Positions 34,553 through 43,886 of a DNA stretch of 64,000 nt are shown piece after piece. Each line of letters opens with the position of its first letter. Position 1 is the stretch's first letter. The stretch is from Clostridioides difficile_D (GTDB lineage: Bacteria; Bacillota; Clostridia; Peptostreptococcales; Peptostreptococcaceae): the NCBI GenBank assembly GCA_945861085.1, contig OX244046.1:4030001-4094000 (forward strand), read 5' to 3'. Under the pieces are notes generated by a model. It was given only the letters and a program-made list of their open reading frames with translations, did not search any database and was not told the origin of the DNA. A program made the position numbers and the translations under genes.

Positions 34553-35536
34553 TTATTCAAATAAACTAATGCTATTTATATCTAGTACTCTAGCTCCAAA
34601 TGTACCTAATATTAATCCTATAGGTATTGAAATACTGTATAAACTCAATAGCTCTTGTAATATTAATTTGAATATTTTGAAATTATTATATCCTACAGCT
34701 CTTAAAATTCCATATTCACTAATTCTTTTATATATAGAAATATTAAATATTCCATATATAACTATTCCACATATAAAACTCATAATAAGCACTACTTGCA
34801 TATCTTTTAAATTTATAGAAGCATTTGAAATCTCAAGATCTGCCATATCTCTATTTATAATGGTATTTTTATCTTTTATATTAAGATTTTTGCATATTTT
34901 ATTTACCTCATTATATATGTCTGTTCCTTCTTTAAAGCTTGCATATGCTTGTATTTGTGAATAATTATCCAAATCTATAGGTATAAATAAATCTAATCTA
35001 GCAGCTGACTTTTCTAAAGCTCTATCACTTATTATTCCAACTAATTTAAATGTTTCTTCCTCTGTTTCACCTTTGTCATTGTAAACTTTTAATGTTATTT
35101 CTTGTCCTACTTCTGGTTTTATACCAAAATTTCTTAAAGCCCACTCTTCTGCTACCATTTCATTCTTCTTTTCTGGAAGCCTACCTTTTACTACCTTAGA
35201 ATTACTCGTTATATAACTATTGTTTGCTCCTACTATATCTATACTTTGACGTTCCTCACTTGAGGTTTGTTTATACACCGAAGTTAATCCAAAATTTTCT
35301 ATTGTATTATTTTTTTCTAACATTTTTATTTGATTTTTATTTATTTCCTCAAAGTTAACACTATAGATTCCATTTTCATATTTCATATTTTGAAGTTCGA
35401 GATTATTATTAGTTGCATTTAAAATACTAACTCCTACGATAAGAGCTATTGAAAGTACTATACTTATTGAAATTGATATAGACCTTCCTTTATACGCTTT
35501 TATATATTTATTTGATAGGTTTAATTTTTTTTTCAT
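34553..35536 (-). pseudogene. Truncated FtsX-like ABC permease
   Basis: The start is the ATG at 35536 (MKKKLNLSNKY) behind AAGGGGG. The protein has an N-terminal membrane segment (SISISIVLSIALIVGVSIL), a MacB-like extracytoplasmic domain (KVVKGRLPEKKNEMVAEEWAL) and then two membrane segments characteristic of FtsX (VLIMSFICGIVIYGIFNISIYKRISEYGILRAVGYNNFKIF in parts). It stops after 327 residues although two-repeat FtsX permeases of this layout are usually around 800. No ABC ATPase gene is adjacent. It is most likely a 3'-truncated gene, still with a good ribosome site. Confidence 0.7.
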
Positions 35537-36157
35537 ATTTTTACCCCCTTGTAAAGATATAAGCCATTTCATTTTAAAGAAATGGCTTATATTTTTTAAT
35601 CTCATTAATATATAAGATTTTCTAATAAATTAATTTTATATTTTTAATTGCACAATCTATAGGCGATGAATTATGATAATTATTTGTTATCAATTTATTT
35701 ATAATTTTACATATTGGCTTAGTACAGAAATAGTATAAGTCATACCCTTCACATCTTTACTATGAACTCTACAATTTCATCTTTTAAAAAGGATGTTACC
35801 TTGTATAAAAAAGATTTGATAATTTTTATCATTTCTAAATCTTCTATGTTTACAAGATAACATCCTATACTTTCTTTTTCAACAGTTTTATCTCAACTGG
35901 GCATTTTAGTTCTCCAACTGGAATGCTTTTTCGAATATATTTATTATAATCTTGTCTATATATTTTACTCTATTTTCTTTAGATTATTTCAATTAACTGT
36001 TCTCTTTGTTATCATCAATATCTCTATCCATTTACATTAGTGTGGTGTAATTAATATTTCATCTTAGAAAATGATAACTTATAATCTATTACTTTTACTA
36101 ATAATAAACTTTTTAACAAGCCTTCATTTTTTAATAATCTTATTCTATATAAAAATA
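35537..36157. other. Non-coding or decayed region
   Basis: Contains a hairpin at 35557-35592 (ATATAAGCCATTTC with its complement) in the permease leader, and at 35791-35865 a long imperfect stem-loop that doubles as minus-strand codons. Minus-strand frames DYNKYIRKSIPVGELKCPVEIK (36-35.9 kb) and ESIGCYLVNIEDLEMIK would join if one A were restored near 35885, so this looks like a frameshifted gene remnant. Confidence 0.4.
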
Positions 36158-37150
36158 CTATCTCAATATATCTACTTTTTCATTATTCATCAATCTAAAT
36201 ACATGACTTGTACTTACTAAAGAATTATCTCCATAAGTTGTATGGGCTAACACCGAACTAGCAACCCCAAACTCAACTATATCTTCATTACTCATATTTT
36301 CCAAATATGAATATATAATTCCTGCCACATATCCATCTCCAGCACCAACCCTGTCATATATTTCTAACTTATATTCTTTACTTTCAAAATAACCATCATT
36401 ATTTGATATATATCCCCTTATAAATCTATTGTTCATATCATCAAACCTTCTCATAGTTCCAGCTACAATATCTATATCATACTCTTTTTTAATCAATTCT
36501 GAACTCGATTTTATATCTAAATTATCTACATTAAGAATTTTATTTATATCTCTATAACTAGCAAATAATCCGTGGCAATATGGTAGTATTTTCTTATAAT
36601 CATCTACTAAATCATCATAAGTCTTTTTTGGATTTAGCGATTGTCTAAAATTAAAATCAAAGAATACTTTTATCCCCTTTTCATAAGATTTTTTAGATAA
36701 TTCTAAAGCAATCTCTTTAACTGAATCTGTAAGTTGCATAGCAATACCACAAATATGGACTACATCAATTCCTTCTAGACATTTATCAATATCATAGTCT
36801 TGTAGTTTACTCTCACAAAATGAACTATTTAACCTATTTAAATAAGTCACTTCTGAAGGCCTTTCTCCATATCCACTTTCAAGAAAGTATACTCCTATAT
36901 GATTTCCTCCATATGTAATAAAGTCATCTTTTACCCCAAGCTTTCTTATATTTGCACTTGATGCTTTACCTACATTATTACTGGGCAACTTTGTCAACAT
37001 ATAGGTATTGTATCCAAAGTTTTTAAGCCCAGATAATATATTTAATCCCGTACCTGTAATTACATAATTTAGTTCATTAGTTTGTGTTAAGAACTTGTAG
37101 TCAGGTACTGAAAGTCTCATCATTATTTCACCAAAAGCTAATATATTCAT
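36158..37150 (-). CDS. PfkB-family sugar kinase, 2-keto-3-deoxygluconate kinase-like
   Basis: The 330-residue protein is a ribokinase-fold kinase: N-terminal FGEIMMRLS and GTGLNILSGLKNFGYNTYMLTKL, and the C-terminal catalytic motif DRVGAGDGYVAGIIYSYLE with the Asp/Gly-rich anion hole. The KdgK subgroup is supported by gene order, since it is directly after a KDGP aldolase. It would phosphorylate 2-keto-3-deoxygluconate to KDGP in the cytoplasm. GGGATAG precedes the ATG. It is the last gene of the 36-44.6 kb cluster. Confidence 0.85.
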   Translation of the reverse strand: MNILAFGEIMMRLSVPDYKFLTQTNELNYVITGTGLNILSGLKNFGYNTYMLTKLPSNNVGKASSANIRKLGVKDDFITYGGNHIGVYFLESGYGERPSEVTYLNRLNSSFCESKLQDYDIDKCLEGIDVVHICGIAMQLTDSVKEIALELSKKSYEKGIKVFFDFNFRQSLNPKKTYDDLVDDYKKILPYCHGLFASYRDINKILNVDNLDIKSSSELIKKEYDIDIVAGTMRRFDDMNNRFIRGYISNNDGYFESKEYKLEIYDRVGAGDGYVAGIIYSYLENMSNEDIVEFGVASSVLAHTTYGDNSLVSTSHVFRLMNNEKVDILR

Positions 37151-37154
37151 AAAT

Positions 37155-37895
37155 CTATCCCAATAATTCTTTCATTATTTTATAAAGTACTTCTATATCT
37201 TCCACTTTTGTATCACCTGTTTCTTTATCGATTATTGATGTATAAACATGAGGTATAACTTTTTCTACACCAGCATCAAGTGCAATTTGAACTATCTCTT
37301 TAAAGTTATCTAAGTCTATACCTCCTGTTGGCTCTAGATAAAAATTATGCTTTGCACAAGCTTTTGCAACTTCTATATATTCATCCTTTGTTTTAAGTCC
37401 TCCCATAGGGAAAAATTTAATTGAGCTTCCTCCCATATCTTTCATCATGGCTATTGCTGTTTCTATAGGAACTATACCATCTTTTTCTTTTGAACTTAAT
37501 GGACCTGTAGATATTTTTACAAATCCTGGTTTACCAGTTGGAGAAACTAATCCATTTATTATACTATCATTTTGACCAAGCAATACTCTAGATGTAGCCA
37601 CACCTGTAAACACTTGATTTATATGTTGTGGCTGAAGTTCTTTAGAAATCTGAGATACCATATTTGACTGATTTGGGTCTCCAGCTCCAAGTCCAACAGA
37701 TACTGCATTATCTATTTCTTTTGAGTATTTTTTCATATCTTCAATAGCTGATTCTACAGTGCTATAATTCTTCGATAATACTCCTACTAGTACATGACCA
37801 TCACAAGCATCATATACTTCTTTAGCATTTTTTATGCTTCCTGCAAGAACATTTAAACAAACTCTATTTTTATAATATTGTGGTATACAATTCAT
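37155..37895 (-). CDS. KDGP aldolase, DgaF/DagF-type
   Basis: The start is the ATG at 37895 (MNCIPQYYKN), eight bases after GGAGGGA. The 246-residue TIM-barrel protein has the features of the KDGP aldolase family: N-terminal NRVCLNVLAG, GLGAGDPNQSNMV, PTGKPGFVKISTGPLSS, and GGSSIKFFPMGGLKTKDEYIEVA with a candidate Schiff-base lysine, then LEPTGGIDLDN. It cleaves 2-keto-3-deoxy-6-phosphogluconate to pyruvate and glyceraldehyde 3-phosphate. It follows the DgaE gene, exactly as in the D-glucosaminate (dga) operon of Salmonella. Confidence 0.85.
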   Translation of the reverse strand: MNCIPQYYKNRVCLNVLAGSIKNAKEVYDACDGHVLVGVLSKNYSTVESAIEDMKKYSKEIDNAVSVGLGAGDPNQSNMVSQISKELQPQHINQVFTGVATSRVLLGQNDSIINGLVSPTGKPGFVKISTGPLSSKEKDGIVPIETAIAMMKDMGGSSIKFFPMGGLKTKDEYIEVAKACAKHNFYLEPTGGIDLDNFKEIVQIALDAGVEKVIPHVYTSIIDKETGDTKVEDIEVLYKIMKELLG

Positions 37896-37967
37896 ATTTA
37901 TTCCCTCCATTGGTAAAATTCAATTTATTAAATCATTATAACGTCACTTATTCTATTCTCTATTTTT

Positions 37968-39077
37968 CTACTTCTCTATTATCTCTTTTATTTTATTATA
38001 GATTATATCTAAATCACTTCCAGTTACACTCCTTATATCAATCTCAATCTTACTTTCATTAGCCTTATAGTCCCTAGTGTATATGGCTATCTCTCCACCT
38101 CTAAGTTCATTTATAATTTGTTGTGTTGACTTATTTATTATATCTTCATTAAAGTCAATTTCTCCACGAAGTATTTCTCTACCTGCTGAATCTCTAGTTA
38201 TACTAGCACTCACTCCCTTTAGAGTATTTATCTTATCTATAAATGGATTTAGCTTGTCCGCCATTTCTTTTAAAGTTACCTTATCATTATTTATATATCT
38301 CTCAATTGCGTATGTTAGACCTATGATATTTTCTTTTCCTATTTTCATAGCCCTTCCTATACCCTTTGATTGAAGCTTTACATTATCTATGTATTTTTTC
38401 TTACCTATTACTAACCCCGAGCTAGGACCCTCTATAGCCTTAGCACCACTGTATATTACTAGGTCTGCTCCCAATTCATAATATACATTTAAATCTTCTT
38501 CTGCCGCTGCATCTACTATCAAAGGTAAATTATATTCTTGGGAAACTTGCACTGCATCTAACACACTTAGCATACTCTTTTGGACGCAATGATGAGATTT
38601 AATATACATAATTGCTGCTGTATTTTCATTTATCTCTCTTATTATATGTTCCTTGTTACACATATTAGCATAACCAGCCTCAACAACTTCTCCTCCTCCA
38701 AGTCTTATCATTACTTCTACTGGAACTCCATAATCAACATTGTGCCCCTTTGGAATTATTATTTCCCTTTTAACTTGTTTTTTAGGATTATTTACATTGT
38801 AAACTAGACTCATATCATCTTTTGCTATTACTGCTCCCACACTCTGTGCAATCCCAGCAGATGCACTAGAAACTATCAGTGCACTTTCACACCCTAATAA
38901 ATTTGCTATATATTCACCTGTTTTATTTACAAGTTCTTCTATTATAAAGAAATTTTTACACCCTTCACCTATTGCTTCAATAACTTCATTATCTACTGTT
39001 GATACTCCTAGTATAGTCATCTTTCCTGAAGCATTTATAACTCGTCTTACAGAGTACTTTTCAAATATACTACTCAT
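37968..39077 (-). CDS. PLP-dependent ammonia lyase, DgaE/SelA-like
   Basis: The 369-residue protein is a fold-type I PLP enzyme of the SelA-like/DgaE group: VRRVINASGKMTILGVS at the N-terminus, a PLP-contact region SASAGIAQSVGAVIAKDD, and the PLP lysine in LVIYSGAKAIEGPSSGLVIG. DgaE dehydrates and deaminates D-glucosaminate 6-phosphate to KDGP plus ammonia. The gene lies between a deacetylase and the KDGP aldolase, consistent with that role for a 2-amino-2-deoxy sugar acid. AAGGGAG precedes the ATG. Substrate is inferred. Confidence 0.85.
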   Translation of the reverse strand: MSSIFEKYSVRRVINASGKMTILGVSTVDNEVIEAIGEGCKNFFIIEELVNKTGEYIANLLGCESALIVSSASAGIAQSVGAVIAKDDMSLVYNVNNPKKQVKREIIIPKGHNVDYGVPVEVMIRLGGGEVVEAGYANMCNKEHIIREINENTAAIMYIKSHHCVQKSMLSVLDAVQVSQEYNLPLIVDAAAEEDLNVYYELGADLVIYSGAKAIEGPSSGLVIGKKKYIDNVKLQSKGIGRAMKIGKENIIGLTYAIERYINNDKVTLKEMADKLNPFIDKINTLKGVSASITRDSAGREILRGEIDFNEDIINKSTQQIINELRGGEIAIYTRDYKANESKIEIDIRSVTGSDLDIIYNKIKEIIEK

Positions 39078-39094
39078 ACAATAGTTTCTCCCTT

Positions 39095-40228
39095 CTACTC
39101 ATTCTCTTCTATAGACTCGCCTATATTCAAATATTCTCCATTAACTACTACCGCTCTTGGCTTTATAGATGTGCTTGTGATTACTGACTTACTCAAAGAA
39201 TCTTGAAGTTCTTTTTCTTCATTGACCACATCAAATATAGTTAAATCAGCATCATATCCTTCTTTTATTAAACCTTTATTTTTTAAACTTATTGCATCTG
39301 CTGCATTCTTAGTAACTTTATTTATTGTATCTTCAAGTGAATAGCCCATATATATAAACTTTTCCATTGTTGTAGACAGGTTATAGACTGGACCATTTAT
39401 TCTGTTTTTAATATATATATCTGTACTTATGGTGTCTGGAAAAATCCCTGCATCCTTAGATTTCATTGCAACATCTATACTAAAACTTTCTGTACCATGA
39501 CCTACATCAAGGATTATACCTCTTTCTCTAGCTTCTATGATTTCCTTTTTAACCTCATTACCTCTAAGTATTCCATTTGGCTTTCCATTATATATATGAG
39601 TTAATATATCTCCTTTTTCCATATAGTCGAATATATCTTCTATTGTCGGAGGAGAACTCCCAAAGTGAACCATCATAGGTAGATTAAGTTCATTTTTTAT
39701 TCTTTTAGCTACTTTTAAAGGTTCAACACCGTTTGAAATTACAACACTTTTACTCATTCTAGCTTTGATTCCAACAACAAAATCTTTGTATTTTTTAACT
39801 GCACTTTTAAGTTCATATTCATCAACATTCATCATATTTGAAAGTTCATCTTGAGATGTTATTCCCTGCTTAGCAATATTTATTAAAGCATATACATTTG
39901 TCTTATATTTTTTAGTATCTTCATAAAATTTACCTATATCTAAAGCTCCTGTTGTTCCTGCATCTACTACAGTAGTAACACCGCTTTTTATTCCAACCTC
40001 ATCTGGATAATCCTTATAAAGGTCTAGTCTTTCATAGCAGTGCGTATGTATATCTATCCACCCTGCACTAATAAATTTTTCTCCATCTAGATTTATAATT
40101 TGTTTTGCCTGATACTTAGAAGCATCTATCTGATTTTTTACTTCTATTATTTTATCGTCTAATATAGCTATATCAATTATACTTTTATCTACTGTTTTTC
40201 CACCTTTTATTAATATGTCTATCTTCAC
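39095..40228 (-). CDS. Amidohydrolase/deacetylase, COG3964
   Basis: The 377-residue protein starts with GTG at 40228 behind GAGGGAG. It has the metal-dependent amidohydrolase architecture: SAGWIDIHTHCYERL, VVDAGTTGALDIGK, GIKARMSKSVV (metal-bridging lysine candidate), DVGHGTESF and ADLTIFDV. In this operon, between a DUF871 hydrolase and an ammonia lyase, the simplest job is removal of an N-acetyl group from an N-acetyl-amino sugar acid before deamination. A paralogue, truncated by the window edge, lies at 1-1046. Confidence 0.85.
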   Translation of the reverse strand: MKIDILIKGGKTVDKSIIDIAILDDKIIEVKNQIDASKYQAKQIINLDGEKFISAGWIDIHTHCYERLDLYKDYPDEVGIKSGVTTVVDAGTTGALDIGKFYEDTKKYKTNVYALINIAKQGITSQDELSNMMNVDEYELKSAVKKYKDFVVGIKARMSKSVVISNGVEPLKVAKRIKNELNLPMMVHFGSSPPTIEDIFDYMEKGDILTHIYNGKPNGILRGNEVKKEIIEARERGIILDVGHGTESFSIDVAMKSKDAGIFPDTISTDIYIKNRINGPVYNLSTTMEKFIYMGYSLEDTINKVTKNAADAISLKNKGLIKEGYDADLTIFDVVNEEKELQDSLSKSVITSTSIKPRAVVVNGEYLNIGESIEENE

Positions 40229-40229
40229 T

Positions 40230-41324
40230 TTACTCTCCCTCTAAAATAATCTTAAATTTACTCCAAGGTTCAATAAAGTCTAAAAGTATTATTTCGTCTT
40301 CCTTTATTCTACCTACCTTATTTTTTCTTTCATCTGTACAATCTTGAAGTATCAACTGTAATTCCCCTTTATACTTTCCAAAGTCATCATTACCAATCAC
40401 TACATCTCCTCTTTTAAAGATGGTCGTATTATCATGTTTAGGGAAATTTTCTTTAACATATTTTTTTCTTACTTCTGTAGACCTTGCTACCTGATTAGTT
40501 ATGTCCCCTCTTCTAAAATGTTGCTCATTTACCATTATTGTCTTCTCTATTTCAGAAGTTTCTTCCTCAGCTACTACACTAAATACAACTTGATATTTAT
40601 TTACTTCAGACATTCTTTTTAATTCATCTTCACTTGCATATGCATTTCCCACAATTACATCATCAATCAATCCAGTTGCGAATAAGTGCTTAGTTGCTGT
40701 AGATATATCTAAGTTTCTATGCATTTCAAGTGTACACAGTCCATCATTTATGTTCCAAGGCCCTATTGTTGCGTATTTTGAGTTAACAAAAGCAGCAGTT
40801 CTTATTCCATACTTTTTAAATCTATTTGAACATCTTACAAAGAAATCATATGGCAAGCCTGTACCCCTTTGAGGATAAAAATTATGACAACCATATATAT
40901 TATTTACATTTGGCTTGTACGTAATTATATTATCTAAGTATGCTACATCATTACTCATATTTAGTTCTACTTTCAAATCATATGGATTGAAAGAAATCAT
41001 AGCTTCTTTACTTCCATCATACCCATAGTCAAGCCTTATTCCACTAGCATTTAACTCATTAAAGAATGTTAAATCATCATAAGATATTTCTAATATATCA
41101 AATATATTTGGAGCTATATCAAGGATTACTTCAAATCCTAATTCTCTTGAAAAGGTTATAATCTCTTTAAAATGTTTTTTAACTTCTTCCTTAGGTCTTG
41201 TAATTGAAAGCATGCACATAAATATTCTCTTAAATCCATATTTTGAAGCCATTTTTATATATGCCTTATCATCTTCCATGTTACTATGTTCTGGATATAC
41301 TGATATTCCTAATCTTCTTTCCAT
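40230..41324 (-). CDS. DUF871 / MupG-like 6-phospho-glycosidase
   Basis: The start is the ATG at 41324 (MERRLGISVY) behind GAGGAGGA. The 364-residue protein is a TIM barrel of the DUF871 family: N-terminal GISVYPEHSNMEDDKAYI, FKRIFMCMLSITRP, the middle IYGCHNFYPQRGTGLPYDFF, and C-terminal FKRGDVVIGNDDFGKYKGELQ. The MupG member hydrolyses 6-phospho-N-acetylmuramic-acid glycosides in the cytoplasm after PTS import. It is placed next to a lactose/cellobiose-type PTS, so this operon probably imports a phosphorylated disaccharide. It overlaps or abuts the deacetylase gene (stop 40230, next start 40228). Confidence 0.85.
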   Translation of the reverse strand: MERRLGISVYPEHSNMEDDKAYIKMASKYGFKRIFMCMLSITRPKEEVKKHFKEIITFSRELGFEVILDIAPNIFDILEISYDDLTFFNELNASGIRLDYGYDGSKEAMISFNPYDLKVELNMSNDVAYLDNIITYKPNVNNIYGCHNFYPQRGTGLPYDFFVRCSNRFKKYGIRTAAFVNSKYATIGPWNINDGLCTLEMHRNLDISTATKHLFATGLIDDVIVGNAYASEDELKRMSEVNKYQVVFSVVAEEETSEIEKTIMVNEQHFRRGDITNQVARSTEVRKKYVKENFPKHDNTTIFKRGDVVIGNDDFGKYKGELQLILQDCTDERKNKVGRIKEDEIILLDFIEPWSKFKIILEGE

Positions 41325-41364
41325 CTTTCTCCTCCTCAAATTACATTATTTAAAATACATAAAA

Positions 41365-41402
41365 TTAAAGGCGAAGGTCATTCCTCCTACCTTCACCCTT
41401 AA
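41365..41402 (-). terminator. Intra-operon terminator/attenuator
   Basis: Minus-strand AAGGGTGAAGGT pairs with ACCTTCGCCTT (one bulge) between the PTS IIC gene and the DUF871 gene. It would reduce transcription of the catabolic part relative to the transporter. Confidence 0.6.
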
Positions 41403-41458
41403 TAACTTATAAGCTTTTTCTATATTTTATATAGTACAAAACTTCTATATATGTATTT

Positions 41459-42760
41459 TTATAAATTTTCACTCATTTCTTCTTGTTCTCTTTGTAATTG
41501 TTGCTTTTCAAAAACTTTGAAGAATGGATAATAAACAGCAAATGATATCACAAAGTTGATTAATACTAAGATACCTGCTAGTATACTCCAATTAGTACTC
41601 ATTACTGCTGCTATTGGTGCTGGCATTGCAAATGGTAATCTTGCTACCATCATAGGTATAACCCCTGTAATAGTAAGAACATACGATAGAATTGTCATTA
41701 TTATAGGTCCAATTATAAATGGTATTCCTAGTATTGGATTCATAACTATTGGTGCTCCAAATATTATAGGTTCGTTTATGTTGAATAATCCTGGTAAAAA
41801 TCCTAATCTACCTAAACTCTTTAGATATTGTGACTTAGAAAACATAAACATTACAACTAATGCAAGAGTAGCTCCTGCTCCCCCTATCCATACATACCAC
41901 TGTAAAAATTGTTCTGTAAATATGTTTGGCATTGCATGAGCTGATACTCCTTCTGTGAATGCAGTTATATTTTCTGCTATAGACATATCCCATATAGGTC
42001 TTATTACTGGCCCCATTATAGCTGGACCATGTATTCCAAGTACCCAGAATAAAGTTATTAGAAATACTGTCAGTAACCCACCACCTAAACTATTTCCTGA
42101 TAAAAATCCTTTTAAAGGTGATAACATAGCACTTAGTGCTGCACTTATATCAAATCCTAAAATATGTCTTATTACCCAGAATAACATTAAGATTACTGCT
42201 GTTGGTAATAATGCAGTAAATGAATTTGAAACCTCTACTGGAACTCCTGCTGGCATCTTAATTGTAATATTCTTTTCCTTCATGAAACGATATATCTCAA
42301 CTGTAATTAATGATGTTACGATTGCTCCAAATAATGATGGTGAATTAAGTTTAGCCATATCCATCCATCTACCAGCTTCTATAACACCACTCACTGGTTC
42401 AACTACTTGTGTTGGAACTATTGTAGAAACTAAAAACGCCATAACTGCAAGCATTCCAACACCTGTTGTATCTAGATTATAGCTTTTAGCAAGTGATGAT
42501 GCTATTCCAAAAGTAGCATATAGAGATAAAAATCCTACAGTATATCTAAATGGTATATCTAATGTTTCTCTAAATGGAGCTATAAAATCCATATAGGCAT
42601 CAATAGGTATGTTTAATAATATTGTGAAAAATGACCCCACTATTGTTAGTGGTAATGTTGCTATTATACCTGCTCTTACAGCTCTCATATGTCTTTGATT
42701 GCTTATCTTCGCTGCTACAGGCATAATCTTGCGCTCTAAAAAACTTGCGAATTTTTCCAT
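41459..42760 (-). CDS. PTS IIC, lactose/cellobiose type
   Basis: The 433-residue membrane protein belongs to the PTS_EIIC lactose/cellobiose family: RKIMPVAAKISNQRHMRAVRAGIIATLPLTIVGSFF at the N-terminus, GIHGPAIMGPVIRPIWD, WVWIGG-type WYVWIGGAGATLAL, and FNINEPIIFGAPIVMNP, the highly conserved substrate-binding motif. It forms the sugar channel for the IIA and IIB encoded at 43887 and 44252. GGGGGATA precedes the ATG. A tandem palindrome at 42864-42921 lies just upstream. Confidence 0.93.
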   Translation of the reverse strand: MEKFASFLERKIMPVAAKISNQRHMRAVRAGIIATLPLTIVGSFFTILLNIPIDAYMDFIAPFRETLDIPFRYTVGFLSLYATFGIASSLAKSYNLDTTGVGMLAVMAFLVSTIVPTQVVEPVSGVIEAGRWMDMAKLNSPSLFGAIVTSLITVEIYRFMKEKNITIKMPAGVPVEVSNSFTALLPTAVILMLFWVIRHILGFDISAALSAMLSPLKGFLSGNSLGGGLLTVFLITLFWVLGIHGPAIMGPVIRPIWDMSIAENITAFTEGVSAHAMPNIFTEQFLQWYVWIGGAGATLALVVMFMFSKSQYLKSLGRLGFLPGLFNINEPIIFGAPIVMNPILGIPFIIGPIIMTILSYVLTITGVIPMMVARLPFAMPAPIAAVMSTNWSILAGILVLINFVISFAVYYPFFKVFEKQQLQREQEEMSENL

Positions 42761-42863
42761 AGTTATCCCCCTGTATTATTGATATTATCCTTTATTTATA
42801 ATGCAATAACGATTTCATAACACAAACTAATTTTTATGTAATTGATAATATCACTTATTTATT

Positions 42864-42921
42864 AAAAATATTATAACATTATAATGTTTGCTTGTAAACA
42901 TTATAATGTTATAATATTTTT
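42864..42921. promoter_or_regulatory. Tandem GntR operator upstream of the PTS IIC gene
   Basis: Two identical 26-base arms (42864-42889 and 42896-42921), each other's exact reverse complement, are separated by GCTTGT. Each arm contains the self-complementary AACATTATAATGTT followed by TATAATATT. The same core recurs upstream of the IIB gene. Confidence 0.85.
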
Positions 42922-42925
42922 ATAA

Positions 42926-42972
42926 ATAAAAATCCTGAGCATATTATCATTTTAATAAACTCAGGATTTTCA
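42926..42972 (-). terminator. Terminator of the GntR gene
   Basis: AAAAATCCTGAG (42928-42939) pairs with CTCAGGATTTT (42960-42970), directly after the GntR stop. Confidence 0.8.
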
Positions 42973-43674
42973 TTATATTTCATATTTAATTACGTAATTT
43001 TGTACTTCTGTATTATATCTTGCAAATGATAACTCAACTATATTATCACTCTCATCATAGGTCTTTCTTTTTCTTCCTAATAATATGTCTTTATCTAGAT
43101 TTAGAGCCTTTGATACTTCTAGTTCTGATTCTTCTATAAAAAATTCATCTTCAAATCTAGTTATATTTATATTTCTTCTATATAAATACATATATAAAGA
43201 ACTTTCATTATTAAAACTTTCAACAGTCAGATTTTCATCAAAAGGTATATAATGAGTAAAAAATATATATGGCTTACTATCCAAGTAATACATTCTGGTA
43301 ATCTTGCTACATTTTTCCCCAAATATGCTAAAGACTTGTGAATTTTCATCATTTATTATTTTTTCAATTGAAATAGTCTCTTTAGATAACTTATGACCTT
43401 TAGATAAAAGTATACTTGAAAAAGACTCTGCTTTAGATAGTTTATTAAAAAGACTATTACTTATTACTTTTGTCCCTTTTCCACTTTTTTTCTCTACATA
43501 CCCTTCTGATTCTAATATCTCAATAGCTTTTCTAATAGTAATTTTACTGACCCCAAATTCTTCCTCCAATTCTCTTTCTGTTGGAATATTTTCATCAATT
43601 TTATATTCGTTATTTAATATTTTTTGTTTTAATATATCTACGACTTGTATATATAATGGTTGATTTCTTAACAT
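42973..43674 (-). CDS. GntR-family (HutC/UTRA) regulator
   Basis: The 233-residue protein has an N-terminal GntR winged helix (PLYIQVVDILKQKILNNEYKIDENIPTERELEEEFGVSKITIRKAIEIL in parts) and a C-terminal UTRA effector domain (TRMYYLDSKPYIFFTHYIPFDEN; ILGRKRKTYDESDNIVELSFARY region). UTRA domains bind sugar phosphates. It sits inside the PTS cluster, and palindromes matching its expected operators are found at three positions around it, so it should repress the cluster until the sugar phosphate appears. GAGGTGAA precedes the ATG. Confidence 0.92.
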   Translation of the reverse strand: MLRNQPLYIQVVDILKQKILNNEYKIDENIPTERELEEEFGVSKITIRKAIEILESEGYVEKKSGKGTKVISNSLFNKLSKAESFSSILLSKGHKLSKETISIEKIINDENSQVFSIFGEKCSKITRMYYLDSKPYIFFTHYIPFDENLTVESFNNESSLYMYLYRRNINITRFEDEFFIEESELEVSKALNLDKDILLGRKRKTYDESDNIVELSFARYNTEVQNYVIKYEI

Positions 43675-43688
43675 GATTCACCTCTTAA

Positions 43689-43718
43689 ATTATATGTTAT
43701 AATATTATAACATATAAT
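43689..43718. promoter_or_regulatory. GntR autoregulatory operator (30-bp perfect palindrome)
   Basis: A perfect 30-base palindrome with TTATATGTTATAA on the left half lies about 15 bases upstream of the GntR start. It shares the TGTTATAATATTATAACA-type core with the other sites. Confidence 0.85.
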
Positions 43719-43767
43719 CTTATACTATTAATAGTAAATATCTATTAACTTTAAACTCAATACAAAA

Positions 43768-43865
43768 AGAGTTCTCAAAACAAACTTAATGTACTGCTCA
43801 CCAAATATTGAACCAACAATCTAGCAATTAGTGTGCAACACATAATGTATATTTTAAGAACTCTC
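43768..43865 (-). terminator. 98-base closed stem-loop after the PTS IIA gene
   Basis: AGAGTTCT at one end pairs with AGAACTCT at the other, with T residues following on the minus strand. The 80-base loop is unusually large for a terminator and may be structured RNA. Confidence 0.55.
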
Positions 43866-43886
43866 TTAATTTATTCTCTTTAATTT

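Noticed and set aside
35557..35592. Hairpin in the permease leader as a plus-strand terminator
   Set aside because: It is followed by T residues on the plus strand, but no plus-strand gene precedes it; it is more likely incidental or part of the permease leader.
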